64,000 nucleotides of DNA from Physcomitrium patens (taxonomy: Eukaryota; Streptophyta; Bryopsida; Funariales; Funariaceae). Below are positions 1 to 11,284 of the stretch, piece after piece. Location of the stretch: NCBI RefSeq assembly GCF_000002425.4, contig NC_037256.1:9722291-9786290 (forward strand), in the 5' to 3' direction. The notes beneath the pieces were generated by a model. That model ran no database searches, was not told the DNA's origin, and saw only the letters and a list, made by a program, of their open reading frames with translations. The first letter of the stretch is position 1. The number at the start of each line of letters is the position of its first letter. A program made the position numbers and the translations under genes.

Positions 1-1571
1 GACAGGGTTCCGTACAAGGTATGGCCATTTTGAGTATAATATCATGCCCTTTGGTCTTACCAATGCTCCAACGGTCTTTCAACATATGATGAATGATATT
101 TTCTTAGAACACCTTGACGATTTTGTTGTCATCTATTTGGATGATATTTTGATCTTCTCCAAAAATGAGGAAGAGCATGAAAAGCACGTTCGTTTGGTCT
201 TAGATAAACTACGCGAGCAAGGACTATATGCCAAGTTGGAGAAGTGTTTATTTCACCAAATAGAGATGGATTTTTTGGAATTCGTTGCGACTACGAAAGG
301 CTTGAAGATGGACCCAAAGAAGGTGGAAGCAATCGTGTCCTGGGAGGTTCCGAAGACGGTTAGAGACGTACAATGCTTTCTTGATTTTGCCAACTACTAT
401 CGGATCTTTATCAAGAATTACTCTCAAGTTGCTACTCCTCTCACTTGCTTGACATGCAAGGATAAGCTGAAATGGGGATCTCTAGTGGAGAAGGCATTTC
501 AAGACCTGAAGACCGCATTTACTATGGCTCTAATCTTAATACATCCAGACTTTACAAAGGTTTTTTATTTATAAAATGATGCTTCGGATTTTGCTTTGGG
601 AGCTCTACTTTCACAAATAGGAGAAGACAAGAAGCTCCATCTGATTGTATTCTATTCTTGAAAGTTCTCTACTGTTGAAATCAATTATGAGATCCACAAT
701 AAGAAACTTCTTGCTATAGTGGATTCTTTCCAAGAATGGCATCACTTTCTTGAAGGAGCTGCACATCTAGTGACCGTATACACAGATCACAAGAATTTGG
801 AGTATTTCATGTCGACTCGAGTTCTAAATCAGCGTCAAGCTTGGTGGAGTATGTTGCTATCTAGGTTCGATTTTGTTATCACTTATTGACCTGGAAAGCA
901 GCAAGGACTATTTGATGCCTTATCAAGGAGATCGTATCTTGTACCAAAGGCTGAAGAAGTAGCGTTTGATCAACAATGTACGACATTGTTGAAGCTAGAG
1001 CAATTTCACCTTTGCGCTACTATTATGCCAATTGATGCTGACTTCCTGAATCAGGTACGTGCCGTAACCATTGAAGATTCAGTAGCCATTGATATTAAGC
1101 AGCGTGTCAATGACGATAAGTTCAAGTTGGAGGGAGATCTTTTATATTTTGAAGAGCGGTTATATATCCCAAAGGGACCAGCACGACTCCGAGTTCTTCA
1201 ATCTCGCCACGATTTTCCAGCTGCAGGACATTTTGGATTCAATAAGACCTTGGAGCTTATTTCTCGAGATTTTTGGTGGCCCCAAATGTGGAAGGATGTG
1301 AAAGATTTGGTCCTCTCTTGCGACATCTGTTCAAGATCTAAGAATCCTCGGCATCGCCCTTATGGACTCCTACAGTCATTGCCGATTTCACGTCGACCAT
1401 GGTCTTCAATTTCCATGGACTTCATCACGGACCTGCCATCATCGAACTCATTTGACAGCATCTTTGTCGTAGTAGATCGACTTACAAAGATGACATACTT
1501 TGTCCCTTGCAAGAAGACATCATCTAGTGAAGTCACAATAAGGCTCTTTCTCGATAATGTGTATCGATATC
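1..1571 (+). pseudogene. Element B pol, part 1: reverse transcriptase, RNase H and N-terminal integrase
   Basis: One reading frame runs through the segment and is broken only by stop codons at 572-574, 659-661 and 887-889. It opens inside the RT palm (MPFGLTNAP, then the catalytic YLDD box). RNase H follows ([24 protein letters not shown]). The integrase zinc finger comes next (GHFGFNKTLELI, then CDICSRSK), and then the first catalytic Asp (SMDFITDLP). The frame ends at 1571, where element A inserted inside the integrase core; the second catalytic Asp lies beyond the break. The fingers of RT and the protease are off the left edge. The copy closely resembles D pol at 14454-17974. Confidence 0.92.
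1567..1571. repeat. Target-site duplication ATATC, left copy
   Basis: ATATC precedes the element A LTR here and recurs at 9269-9273 after the other LTR. Removing 1572-9273 restores continuous element B integrase sequence, as judged against the uninterrupted D copy. Five bases is the usual Ty3/gypsy duplication length. Confidence 0.9.
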
Positions 1572-2121
1572 TATCAAGGACAAGAACTCGATGAAAAAAC
1601 AATTCAAACAAGTAAGCATTCACTCAAAGAGAGGTAACAAAATATATATAAACAAGTATATATATTGAAAGAGAAACTGGAATGGCTATTGTCCAAAGAC
1701 AAGAAAACTAAAGACCCTTGAAACAGACTAGAAGCAAGAAAGGAGTTGACAAGAGTAAAGAAGCCTTCACTCTTGTCTCATATATACTATCTAACTAAGA
1801 GCTACGTGGCGACATTCTATAGGACCTCCAATATGTGTTGACTTTGTAGGGCACATGCCTTGACTTACAAGGTAAGTTTTTCTACGTGTGGGCTTTATAG
1901 TTAGCTTGATCTTCAAGCTAACAACATGTGTGGCACATGGCCAACTTGTTGACCACGTTTCTAATCCAAAAAGTCAATTAAAGACACCTATAAAGTCAAA
2001 GTAGTGTCTAGGAAGTTTCTAGGAGCTTCCATATTAAATATTATAGAATTAACTTACTTTTACCTACTTTTATTTACTTCTACCTATTTCTATATTAGCT
2101 TACATGATTATGGCCGTGACA
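1572..2121 (-). repeat. Element A 3' LTR
   Basis: The LTR begins TGTCACGG at 2121 (minus strand) and ends near 1572, where the expected TGACA terminus reads TGATA. A polypurine run (AAAGGGGGGTAA on the minus strand) lies just outside it at 2122-2133. A TATA-like stretch near 1780-1790 and a hairpin at 1748-1777 mark the probable start of transcription. Confidence 0.9.
1748..1777 (-). promoter_or_regulatory. Conserved LTR hairpin next to the TATA box (element A family)
   Basis: Inverted arms GACAAGAGTGAAG and CTTCACTCTTGTC, about 13 bp with a 4-base loop, sit directly downstream of the TATA-like sequence in the element's direction. The same hairpin occurs at 8894-8922, 49794-49823, 55594-55623 and 63137-63166; the arms are perfect in the last three. 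Because it lies near the predicted transcript start it would also be present in R at the RNA 3' end. Its function is unknown. Confidence 0.7.
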
Positions 2122-2162
2122 TTACCCCCCTTTCTATGGACGAGTTCCACGAGGAGCGGTCA

Positions 2163-2585
2163 TCATATGTTGAGGAAATCTATGATGCGACGAATTGTAT
2201 TCACCACATACTCTGATCTCTGTTCTCTTCGAAGATGATTGATAGGGCCTCTCAATCATCGGTAGTGTCCCATACCAGGGCGGGAAGACCACCCAGTTAT
2301 TTGATCATTGTTGAGGCCTTTGTTACTTCCTTCGAATAGAATATTTGGAACACCATCAGGAGTTGTTCCTACCTCTAGCAAAATCACCAAACATCGGGAG
2401 TCCCTTCCCAAATTGTGATACCAAATGCGTTGTATCTCACCATCTATTCGAGGAAGAACATGTCGTTCTTGAAGATCTTCATCTCGATTGCATCGTCTTG
2501 AAGGTTGTGACAATCGTAATGTCTCGTCCGACAAGTCAGCAAATGAAGGCTCTTGAGTTAAATCCGTTGGTTGTTGGTTCTCCAT
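2163..2585 (-). pseudogene. Element A ORF3: accessory protein of unknown function (one nonsense codon)
   Basis: The frame runs 140 codons from ATG at 2585 to a stop at 2163-2165, with a single internal TGA at 2256-2258 where the related copy F reads Trp. It begins 94 bp after the integrase-chromodomain stop and ends about 30 bp before the polypurine tract, which is the position of an envelope gene in other retroelements. I see no signal peptide or membrane segment. Recognisable blocks are RCLVILLEVG near the middle and MGHYR-LRGPINHL near the end. The same blocks, changed to RSLVIVFESEP and VGHYRWLQGPMNHL, occur in the D and B ORF3 copies. I do not recognise the family. Confidence 0.7.
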
Positions 2586-2679
2586 CTCCTGAGCGCCACT
2601 ACTACAATGAAGCTACGAACAAGAATTGAAAGTAGAATGTTATCTTGCCTAGATGTTGTTTCTTTTATAAAGAAGGTTT

Positions 2680-5600
2680 TCATCTTGATTTTGATGGATG
2701 TTGTCGATGAAAAGCCTCCACCGCCTTTGCTGCATTTGCAAGATTCTCCATTGGCTGCCATGTGCGTTCACTAATATCATATCCGTGCCAATGGACAAGA
2801 TATTCTATTTTATTTCGACGCCGCCTTGAATCTAAGACTTCTTCTACTTTAAACTCTTCATTATTGTCCACTTCTATAAGAGGAGGTGGAGCTTGTCGTC
2901 TTCTTGGTATGTCCATTGTCTTGTATGGTTCAAGAAGAGACACGTGGAATACTGGATGGATTTTCATTGTCTTCGATAGATTTAAACGATATGCAACTGG
3001 ATTGATTTGTGCAGAAATAGAAAATGGTTCCAGCCTTCGATAGTCCAACTTGTCGCAAGGACGAGTGGTCTTGATATTACGACGAAGTAGCCATACCTTA
3101 TCACCAACGTTGAGTTGTGGTTGCTCCTTACGATATACATCTGCGTTTATCTTTTGTCGTTCTTGAGCTTCCTCCAATTGTGCCTTCATTATTGCATGTA
3201 ACTCTGACAACCGATTTGCCATATCTTCTGCTGCAAGATTATCAACTTTTGAAAAATCAAAAGCATCAAGTCGTGGATGATAGCCATAATTGGCAAAGAA
3301 AGGTGTTTGTTGCGTGGAAGAATGTACCGTATTATTATAAGCAAACTCTGCCAATGGCAGAAGGGTTGTCCAATCATCTTGTTGGTAATTGATGGTACAC
3401 CTTAAATACTGCTCCAAGACTTGGTTTACGCGCTCTGTTTGTCCATCAGTTTGAGGATGGAAAGCCGAAGATAGCTTTATGTCTACTTTTAAAATCTTGA
3501 AAAGGGTCCTCCAAAATCTCGACACAAATTGAGTTCCCCTATCCGATATGATATCTTTAGGTAATCCATGATAGCGATAGATATTATCAATGAAAAGCTT
3601 AGCTGTTTCTTCACGTGTGATAGTTTTTGTACGTGGCACAAAATGTGCCATCTTGGTGAAACGATCTACTATCACAAATATAAAATCATAAGATCTTGAG
3701 CTTGGAAGATCTGTGATGAAATCCATAGAAACAGAAGACCATGGTTGTTCTGGTATAGGTAATGGCTGAAGAAGTCCGTAAGGTCGATGACGAGGAGTTT
3801 TTCATCTTGAACAAATATTACATGATTGTACAAAGTCTTTGACTGACTTCCACATTTGTGGCCACCAAAAATCTCTTGATATGAGTTTCAAAGTCTTATT
3901 ATATCCAAAGTGTCCTGCTGCTGGAAAATCATGACGTGCTTGAAGAACACGTAAACGTGCTTCTCCTTCTGGAATATATAGGCATCCTTCAAAATATAAT
4001 AGATTATTCTTAAACTCGAACTTAGAAGAATCATGAGACTTGGAAGAATTATTCTTAATATCATGAACAAGAGGGTCTAAGGACATACTGGACTGGATTT
4101 GCTTGAGAAAAGTTGAATCAACAGTCAATGTTGATTTCATTGCTCGGAGATGAAATTGCTCCGGTTTCAAGAGGACCGTTCTTTGTTGCTCAAAAGCTGC
4201 ATCTCCTTCTTTTGGTGCAAAATAAGAACGTCTAGATAGGGCATGAGACAAACCTTGTTGTTTTCCTGGCCGATAAGTGATGATGAAGTCGAATCTTAAC
4301 AAAGACATACTCCAACGAGCTTGACGACGATTCAATACGCGTGCTGACATGAAATACTCGAGATTCTTGTGATCTGTATACACAGTGACTAGACTAGAAG
4401 CGCCTTCTAGATAATGACGCCATTCTTGAAAGGAATCCACGATTGCAAGCAGTTCTTTATCGTGGATCTCATAATTGATCTCGGCTGCTGAGAATTTTCT
4501 TGAATGAAAAGCTATCGGATGAAGTTTGTCATCTGTTTCCATTTGTGACAAAACTACACCCAAGGCAAAATCCGATGCGTCTGTTTCTATAAAAAATGCC
4601 TTGAAAAAGTCAACATGATATAAGACTGGTGCAGATACAAACGATGTCTTCAAGGCTTCAAATGCTGCTTCCGCTTCTTGATTCTATTGAAATTTATCTT
4701 TACTAGTCAAGTGTGTAAGTAGAGCTGCAACTCGTGAGAAATCTTTGATGAAGATCCGATAGTATTTGACAAATCCTAAGAAACATTGGACATCTCTTAC
4801 TGTCCTTGGAATCTTCCAATCCATGATTGTCTGGACTTTCTTAGAATCCATCATGAGACCATCATTTGAAATGATGTATCCTAAAAAGTCAACTTGAGTA
4901 GTGTGAAATACATACTTTTCCATCTTGGTGTACAATCCTGCATCTCTAAGTTTTTGTAATACTTGACGAACATGTATTTCATGCTCTTCGACTTTGTTAG
5001 AATAGATCAGGATATCGTCTAGGTAGCAGACGACAAAATTGTCTAAGAATTCATGAAATACATCATTCATGAGATGTTGAAAAGCAGTTGGTGCATTCGT
5101 GAGTCCAAAAGGCATGACATTATATTCAAAATGTCCGTACCTGGTTCGAAACGCAGTCTTCCATTCATCTCCTTCCTTGATTCGTACTAGATTATATGCT
5201 CCTCTTAGATCTATTTTTGTATAAATCTTAGCTTGATTCAACTGGTCAAGGAGTCCTAATATCAAAGGTAATGGATACCTATTTTTGATTGTGATCTTCT
5301 TGAGTCCTCGATAGTCAACATACATTCGCAAAGATCTATCTTTTTTCTTTACGAATAGAATTGGAGCTCCTGCTGGAGATTTTGAATGGCGTATGAAATT
5401 CTTCGCTAAATTCTCGTCAATATATGTCTTGAGTTCAGCCAACTCATCTTGCGATAAACTGTAAATTGGTCAAAATGGTGGCTGAGTTCCTTCCTTGAGG
5501 TCGATTGAACAATCATATGGGCGATGCTCAGGAAGAATATCTGCATTCTTTTTCTCAAAAACGTCTTGATAATCCTGATATTGACTTGGAATGCCACTTG

Positions 5601-6227
5601 AAGTCTTTACGTTTTCAGAAATAAGTGCAGTATAAATAGCAAAAGTTGATCCTTCTTTTGCTGCGTATATAAATGCTCTTGCACCTATAAGTACGGGTTT
5701 TACTATACTAGATTTATAACTTTTTACTTGCTTGGTAGAACTATTAATAATACTTTGGGAAAAGTCAAGTTTACGAGAATTCCAATCTATTCGAGGGTTA
5801 TATTTTTCTAGCCAGGATAAACCTAAAATAAGTGGATTGGACCGGGATTTAATTATGTTAAAAGCTATGTAGCTAATATGACCGTTTGTTGTTACTTTTA
5901 TAGGGCAAGTTTCATGAGTGACATCTCCAGAAGACAAGGGATGGCCATCAATGACTTCTACATGTACGGGTTTAGTTTTCTGTACAAAAGGCATCTAATG
6001 ACTTTTAACAAATTATTCATCTAACAAACATGCTGAGGCTCCCGAATCTAATAAAACAAAGGCTTTGTAATTCTTAGGTCCTAAATATAATTCTATTATA
6101 AAACAAGAAGAGGGTTTTGAGGAGAGGATAGGACCTTCATTAGGAATTGTACAAGGTTCCAGCTGCACTGTCTCTATTGTAGCTGGACAAATGCGTTTTC
6201 CGACATGTTGTCTTCTTTGACTGCCAT
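2680..6227 (-). pseudogene. Element A pol: protease, RT, RNase H, integrase, chromodomain
   Basis: All segments lie in one frame with stop codons between them (for example at 3802-3804, 4684-4686 and 5470-5472, and two just upstream of 5994). In order from 6227 downward: aspartic protease (LLDSGASACLLDE), RT with MPFGLTNAP and CYLDD, RNase H ([25 protein letters not shown]), integrase HHCC finger ending CNICSR, the D-D-E core (MDFITDLP, then SDRGTQFVS) and TDGQTERVNQ. The C-terminal chromodomain near 2680-2860 reads EEFKVEEVLDSRRRRNK then YLVHWHGY. The chromodomain keeps aromatic cage positions (F, W, Y). Chromodomains of this class guide integration towards methylated histone H3. Confidence 0.92.
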
Positions 6228-7549
6228 TGTCATGTTGTAACACGAGTATACAGTGAAAATAAAAAGAAAGGGGAATTTTATTAATATTCAGTTACCTCGA
6301 ATATTGGGAGCAACGACCAACTCCTGTACAAATACTGAGTGGCCAGGTTCAGTGACCCCGTTACAATCAGCCGGGGCATACTGAAATGCTCCGTTCAATT
6401 CCAATAACAGGAGTCAATAGGAAGAGAAGGACCAATTCACATGACGGGTTCGAAGAGCCAATTGGATCTAATTTCGAGAATCCAATCCAAGTTACTACTG
6501 GACTCTTATCCAATATAAGACCTGAATTGGCCGGTCAACCCAATGCAATCTATTTACGAGAAATCCAGGTCTTACTACGGGTCTTAGCCAATCTGACGTG
6601 AGGACCAATTTGACCCAATTATACGAACATCCAGGTTACTATAGGCATCTTTCCCAATATGGGACCTGAATTGGTCGGGCGACTCAATGTGGACCCGAGT
6701 ACGGGGTTTCGATTTTGTTTCAAGCTGTCTAGTTCTCTGTGCCGTTTTAGGGAATGTTGTGTGCGGTAAATGGATCTCTTAAAGGTAAAAATGGAGGAGA
6801 AGGCTTTGATGACGTGAGCCAATTTTGGATCTAAGCTCTGACGGCGGGAGCCAATTTCAGATCCAAGACGGAAGATTGAAGGAATTCAAGAGGATAAGGT
6901 TAGGGGGAGAATAAGTTTGAAGGGGAATCGGGGGAGCGGCAGAAAGCTTTTGCAAGGTTACTTATTCGGTTTTCATTGGAGGTTTTTTTGAAGATCAGGG
7001 GGATTAGAGAGAGGAGCTTCATGCTTCGGGTCGGGGAAGGAAAGACATAGAATTTGGATTTTTTTCTTCGGAGAGTTTTGGGAAGACTAAGGCAATCGTT
7101 GCTGAAGTCAGTATTGTAATGGTGAATCGGGATTTTTAATGAAGTGGGTTTGAATACTCTTGATTGTTTTGTGAAATCGAGTTACGTCTGTGATTGAAGG
7201 ATTAAAAGGGTGTCTATAGGATTGAGTATGCGGAGTGAATGAAATTTATTGGGTTAATCTAACAAGACAGTCAGTGGATACAAGATCGTAAGTACAAAGC
7301 GGTATCAAAGATTAACAGTTTGGGTTGTTCGGTGTTCTCTGTAACGTCTAGAGACCTATCGGCTGGGGCAAAAAGGACTTCGACAAGCACTCGAAGAGCA
7401 CTCGTATAGATTTACGGTACATTGTTGCAGTCGTTTATATTCCAGCAGTCAAAAACTGATAAACTGCTTGACTATCGGTGAATCTCCATACTACCTTCTA
7501 CAGCCAGACGCCCGGCGCGTTCTCAAGCAAGAAAGTACGTAATACGACA
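6228..7549 (+). mobile_element. Family C solo LTR inside element A
   Basis: A 1322-bp sequence with termini TGTC...GACA, matching the LTRs at 9960-11255, 55758-56741 and 63565 onward. No internal region is attached, so it is a solo LTR left by LTR-LTR recombination. Element A gag/protease sequence resumes on both sides, as comparison with copy F shows. The flanks GCCAT (left) and CCGTA (right) look like a decayed 5-bp target duplication. It is the third nesting level: C in A in B. Confidence 0.85.
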
Positions 7550-8504
7550 CCGTATCCCTCATTTTATAGTTACATTGTTTCTTTGGACAATGTTAAGCAG
7601 TGTGCTTAGGTTTTCTGGAATATAAACATAATCCTTCTTGACGACGACAAATCTTTTATTGCTCACTTAGGGGTTTAAAACGTACCGCATCAATTTGCAT
7701 GTCTTCTACTTCCGAATGTACGTTTGGCAAAGATGCTGATGTTGCCATTGAGTAATAACGTTGAGGTTCATGTATACGACTCTCGAATCAAAATTTAAAA
7801 AGTCGATTGTCACATTTTACCGCAAAATCGATTGCTTGACTCAAAGTTTGAGGATCAGGTAAGTTGAGCATCAATTTCTTTACTTCGTATTGCAATCCAT
7901 AAAGAAATTGACTGATGAGTGCAGCATCATCCCACTTGATGTCAATTGCAAGTTGTCGAAATTGTGAAGCATACATTGTTACTGAGCGATTTCCTTGTCA
8001 TAGAATTCGGATCTTGTTTGTTGCGATACGAGTTGCATCGTGTTCACCATACATAGATCGAAACTCCCCCAAAAAAGCTTCCAAATTGTCCAATATTGGA
8101 TTTCATTGTTCAAGAAAAGATGAAAACCACGATAATGCAGAACCAGAAAGTAGAGTGCTAATAAACCTGACTTGTGATCCTGGAGTTGGATAGCTTTGCG
8201 GTTGAAGTTCAATTGCCAATTGTACTTGATTGATGAACCCTCGAAACTTTGATCTTGTACCATCAAATTTCTTGGGTAAAGCAATTCTTGGTTCTCTAGT
8301 GCTTACAGGGTGTTGTACAATTGGAGAAGGAATGTGATTTGGTGCAAATGTTGAAGCAGCTCCGATCATCTCTATATCTCCACTTTCTGCTATTATTGTT
8401 CTTTCCTGTGTTGGTGAATTGAGTTGATGTATCGCAAGCATTAACTCCCTCAATTGTTCTTGCATTTGTGCCATTGCACTCTTCATTTCAACAAGCTCTG
8501 CCAT
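7550..8504 (-). pseudogene. Element A gag
   Basis: The likely start is the ATG at 8504 (MAELVEMKSAMAQMQEQLREL); a longer in-frame start at 8543 is less like the other copies. The frame holds a retrotransposon gag domain (PKKFDGTRSKFRGFINQV, then SGSALSWFSSFLE; further on MYASQFRQLAIDIKWDDAAL and AVKCDNRLF), broken by a stop at 8103-8105 and others downstream. The zinc knuckle near 7600 is recognisable but damaged. Gag forms the particle that packages element RNA. The end of the gene was separated from protease by the solo C LTR. Confidence 0.85.
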
Positions 8505-8599
8505 AATGATACTAAGAAGAAAAATTTGTCTGATATTGCTCAAGACAAAAGAAAAAGAAAAGACTTGATAACAAAGAAGATACTAAGAATAATATCAGT

Positions 8600-8676
8600 T
8601 TAGAAGTGGGTAATCCGCAAACTTCTAATACGCTTATGTCTTATCAAGAGAAAGGGATAATCCACTCTTACTCAAG
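8600..8676 (-). other. Element A leader: hairpin pair with GGATTA-type loops
   Basis: First hairpin 8600-8628: arms TTAGAAGT/ACTTCTAA around a loop reading GCGGATTACCC in the element's sense. Second hairpin 8645-8676: arms AAGAG/CTCTT around TGGATTATCCC. The pair lies between the putative primer-binding site and gag. The same pair occurs in F and G, and doubled in D and E. It would be an RNA structure in the genomic transcript; packaging or translation control is a guess. Confidence 0.65.
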
Positions 8677-8684
8677 AAAAACAA

Positions 8685-8694
8685 AGCTCTGATA
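8685..8694 (-). other. Candidate primer-binding site TATCAGAGCT (element A)
   Basis: On the minus strand the sequence TATCAGAGCT matches the inner part of the usual plant initiator-Met primer site (TGGTATCAGAGC) but lacks the leading TGG. It starts 23 nt inside the LTR boundary instead of next to it. Copies D, F and G show the same arrangement. Confidence 0.4.
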
Positions 8695-8717
8695 TTGTAA
8701 GTGCACTCTTGTCAATC

Positions 8718-9268
8718 TGTCAAGGACAAGAACTCGATGAAAAAATAATTCAAACAAATGAGCATTCACTCAAAAAGAGGTAACAAAATATATATAAACA
8801 AGTATATATATTGAAAGAGAAACTGGAATGGCTATTGCCAAAAGACAAGAAAACTAGAGACCCTTGAAACAGACTAGAAGCAAGAAAAGAGTTGACAAGA
8901 GTGAAGAAGCCTTCACTCTTCTCTCTATATATACTATCTAACTAAGAGCTACGTGGCGACATTCTATAGGACCTCCAATATGTGTTGACTTTGTAGGGCA
9001 CATGCCTTGACTTACAAGGCAAGTTTTTCTACGTGTGGGCCACATAGTTAGCTTGATCTTTAATCTAACAACATGTGTGGCACATGGCCAACTTGTTGAC
9101 CACGTTTTTAATCCAAAAAGTCAATTAAAGACACCTATGAAGTCAAAGCAGCGTCTAGGAAGTTTCTAGGAGCTTCCATATTAAATATTATGGAATTAAC
9201 TTACTTTTACCTACTTTTATTTACTTCTATCTATTTCTATATTAGCTTACATGATTATTGGCGTGACA
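8718..9268 (-). repeat. Element A 5' LTR
   Basis: A 551-bp LTR with termini TGTCAC...TTGACA on the minus strand, the partner of 1572-2121. It contains the hairpin at 8894-8922 and a TATA-like run near 8925-8935. ATATC follows at 9269-9273. Confidence 0.92.
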
Positions 9269-9959
9269 ATATCATAGACTACCAGATGATATCGTATTAG
9301 ATTGAGGAACTACGAGTTTGTATCAAAGTTTTGGAGATCTTTCTTTGAGATACTGAAGGTGGATATCAAACTTTCTTCGGCTTTTCATCCTCAAACTGAC
9401 GGCCAAATGAAAGATGTGAACTAAATCTTGGACCAATACTTACAATGCAGCATCAACTATCAGCAAGACGATTGGACCACATATCTGCCGCTAGCCGAGT
9501 TTGCATATAACAACACCCTCCATGCGTCGACTCAATACACACCATTCTTTTCCAACTATGGGTATCATTCAAAGCTTGATTTATTGAGTCCATCAACAAA
9601 TAATAATCCAGCAACTGAAGGCTTTACGAAACAACTATCAAAGCTTCAAAATACGTTGAAGCTTCAATTACAATCCGCTCAAGAATCCTACAAGGCGTCT
9701 GCAGATAGATTTTGGAATCAAGCACCTACTTTCAAAATTGGAGATAAAGCATGGCTTCTTCGACAGAATATCAAGACCAAGCGACCATGTGATAAGTTGG
9801 ACTATCAAAGATTGGGACCATTTATCATCCAGAACCAAATCAATCCAGTGGCGTATCATCTAGAATTAACGGCTTCTATGAAGGTACATCCAATCTTTCA
9901 TGTTTCTCTGTTGGAGCTTTATCGAGAGTCGTCTTTTCCTAGAAGAGTGCAATGTTCGG
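9269..9959 (+). pseudogene. Element B pol, part 2: integrase core and C-terminal region
   Basis: The segment resumes exactly where 1571 stopped, at the sequence that in D encodes YRYHGLPDDIVSDRG. The first 160 bp have stops and frame disturbance (for example the second catalytic Asp region reads as stop-containing codons). From 9428 the frame is open for 186 codons: QYLQCSINYQQDDWTTYLPL, EFAYNNTLHASTQ, then GDKAWLLRQNIKTKRPCDKL, KVHPIFHVSLLE. It ends where the C LTR begins at 9960. Confidence 0.9.
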
Positions 9960-11284
9960 TGTCGTGTTGTAACACGAGTATACTGTGAAAATATAGAGAA
10001 AGAAGACTTTTATTAATGTTCAGTTACCTCGAATATTGGGAGCAATGACCAATTCCAGTGCAAATACTGAGAAGCTAGGTTCAATCAGCCCGTTACAGTC
10101 AGCCGGGGCATACTAAAATGCTCCGTTCGATTCCAATAACAGGAGTCAGCAAAAAAGAGAAAGGACTAATTCAATGACGGGTGAGCCTGGTTCGAAGAGC
10201 CAATTAGATCTAATTTCAAGACATCCAATTCGGGTCCTCTTACCCAATATGAGACTTGAATTGGTCGGGCAATCCAATGCAATCTAATTACGAAAAAATC
10301 AAGGTCTTACTATGGGCCTCAGTCAATATGACATGAAGGACCAATTTGATTCAATTACGGGAATATCTGGATCTTACTACTGGACTCTTAGCCAATATGA
10401 GACCTGAATTGGTCGGGCGACTCAATGTGGTCCCGATTACGGGGTTTCAATTCTGTTTCAGGCTGTCCTGTTCTCTGTGCCGTTTTAGGAAACGTTCTTT
10501 TCGGTATAAGGATCTTTTAAAGGTAAAAACGGAAGTGAGAACTCTGACGGCGGGAGCCAATTCCGGATCCAAGACAAAAGATTGAAGAAATTCAGAGGTT
10601 AGGATTTGAAAGAGGGAAGAATTAGGATTAAAGAGGAGGATAGGTTAAGCAATGAGGGGAGAGAATAAGTTTTTGGGGGTTTTGAAGGATCGGGGAACTA
10701 GCTTCATGCTTCGGGAAGAGGAAAAAAAATAGAGAATTGGGTTTTTTTTCTTCATAGGGTTTTGGGAAGAGTAAGGCAATCGTTGCTGAAGTCAGTGTTG
10801 TAATGGTGAATCGGGATTTTAATGAAGTGGGTTTGATTACTCTCGACTATTTTGTGAAATCGAGTTACGTCTGTGATGAAGAATTAAAAGGGTGTCTATA
10901 GGTGATGAAGAATTAAAAGGGTGTCTATTGAGTATGCGGAGTGAATGAAATTTATTGGATTAATCTAACAAGACAATCAGTGGATACAAGATCGTGAGTA
11001 TAAAGCGGTATCGAAGATTAGCAGTTTGGGTTGTTCGGGGTTCTCTATAACGTTTAGAGACCTACCGACTGGGGCAAAAAGGACTTCGACATGCAGTCGA
11101 AGGGCATCCGTAGAGATTTACAGTGTATTCTTGTAATTTTTTGTAATCCAATAGTCAAAAACCAATAAACTGCTTGAATATTGGCGAATCTCCATACTAC
11201 CTTCTACAGCGAGACGCCCGACGCATTCTCGAGCAGGAAAGTACATAATACGACAAAAGTGGTGAACCCAATGTAAAAGCTTGA
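9960..11284 (+). mobile_element. Family C LTR plus 29 nt of its internal region, inserted in element B
   Basis: The LTR 9960-11255 (1296 bp) has termini TGTCGTG...TACGACA. It is followed by 29 nt beginning AAAGTGGTGAACCC, the same primer-site sequence that follows the C LTR at 56741. Element B resumes with GAGGAATACGAG at 11285, and compared with D about 27 bp of B are missing at the junction. A plain solo LTR would not keep internal bases, so this end was made by a deletion or illegitimate recombination. Confidence 0.8.

Larger units (their letters stand above)
1572..9268 (-). mobile_element. Element A: nearly complete Ty3/gypsy chromovirus nested in element B
   Basis: Two direct LTRs of about 550 bp (1572-2121 and 8718-9268) bracket, in minus-strand order, leader, gag, protease-RT-RNase H-integrase-chromodomain, ORF3 and polypurine tract. 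The ATATC duplication on both sides shows a clean insertion into B. A family-C solo LTR (6228-7549) later inserted at the gag/protease boundary. All pol pieces lie in one frame interrupted only by stop codons, so decay has been by point mutation. The LTRs are visibly very similar, pointing to a fairly recent insertion. Confidence 0.93.

Noticed and set aside
1360-1623. Minus-strand open frame over element B integrase
   Set aside because: It is the antisense shadow of the integrase reading frame; codons and homology are on the plus strand.
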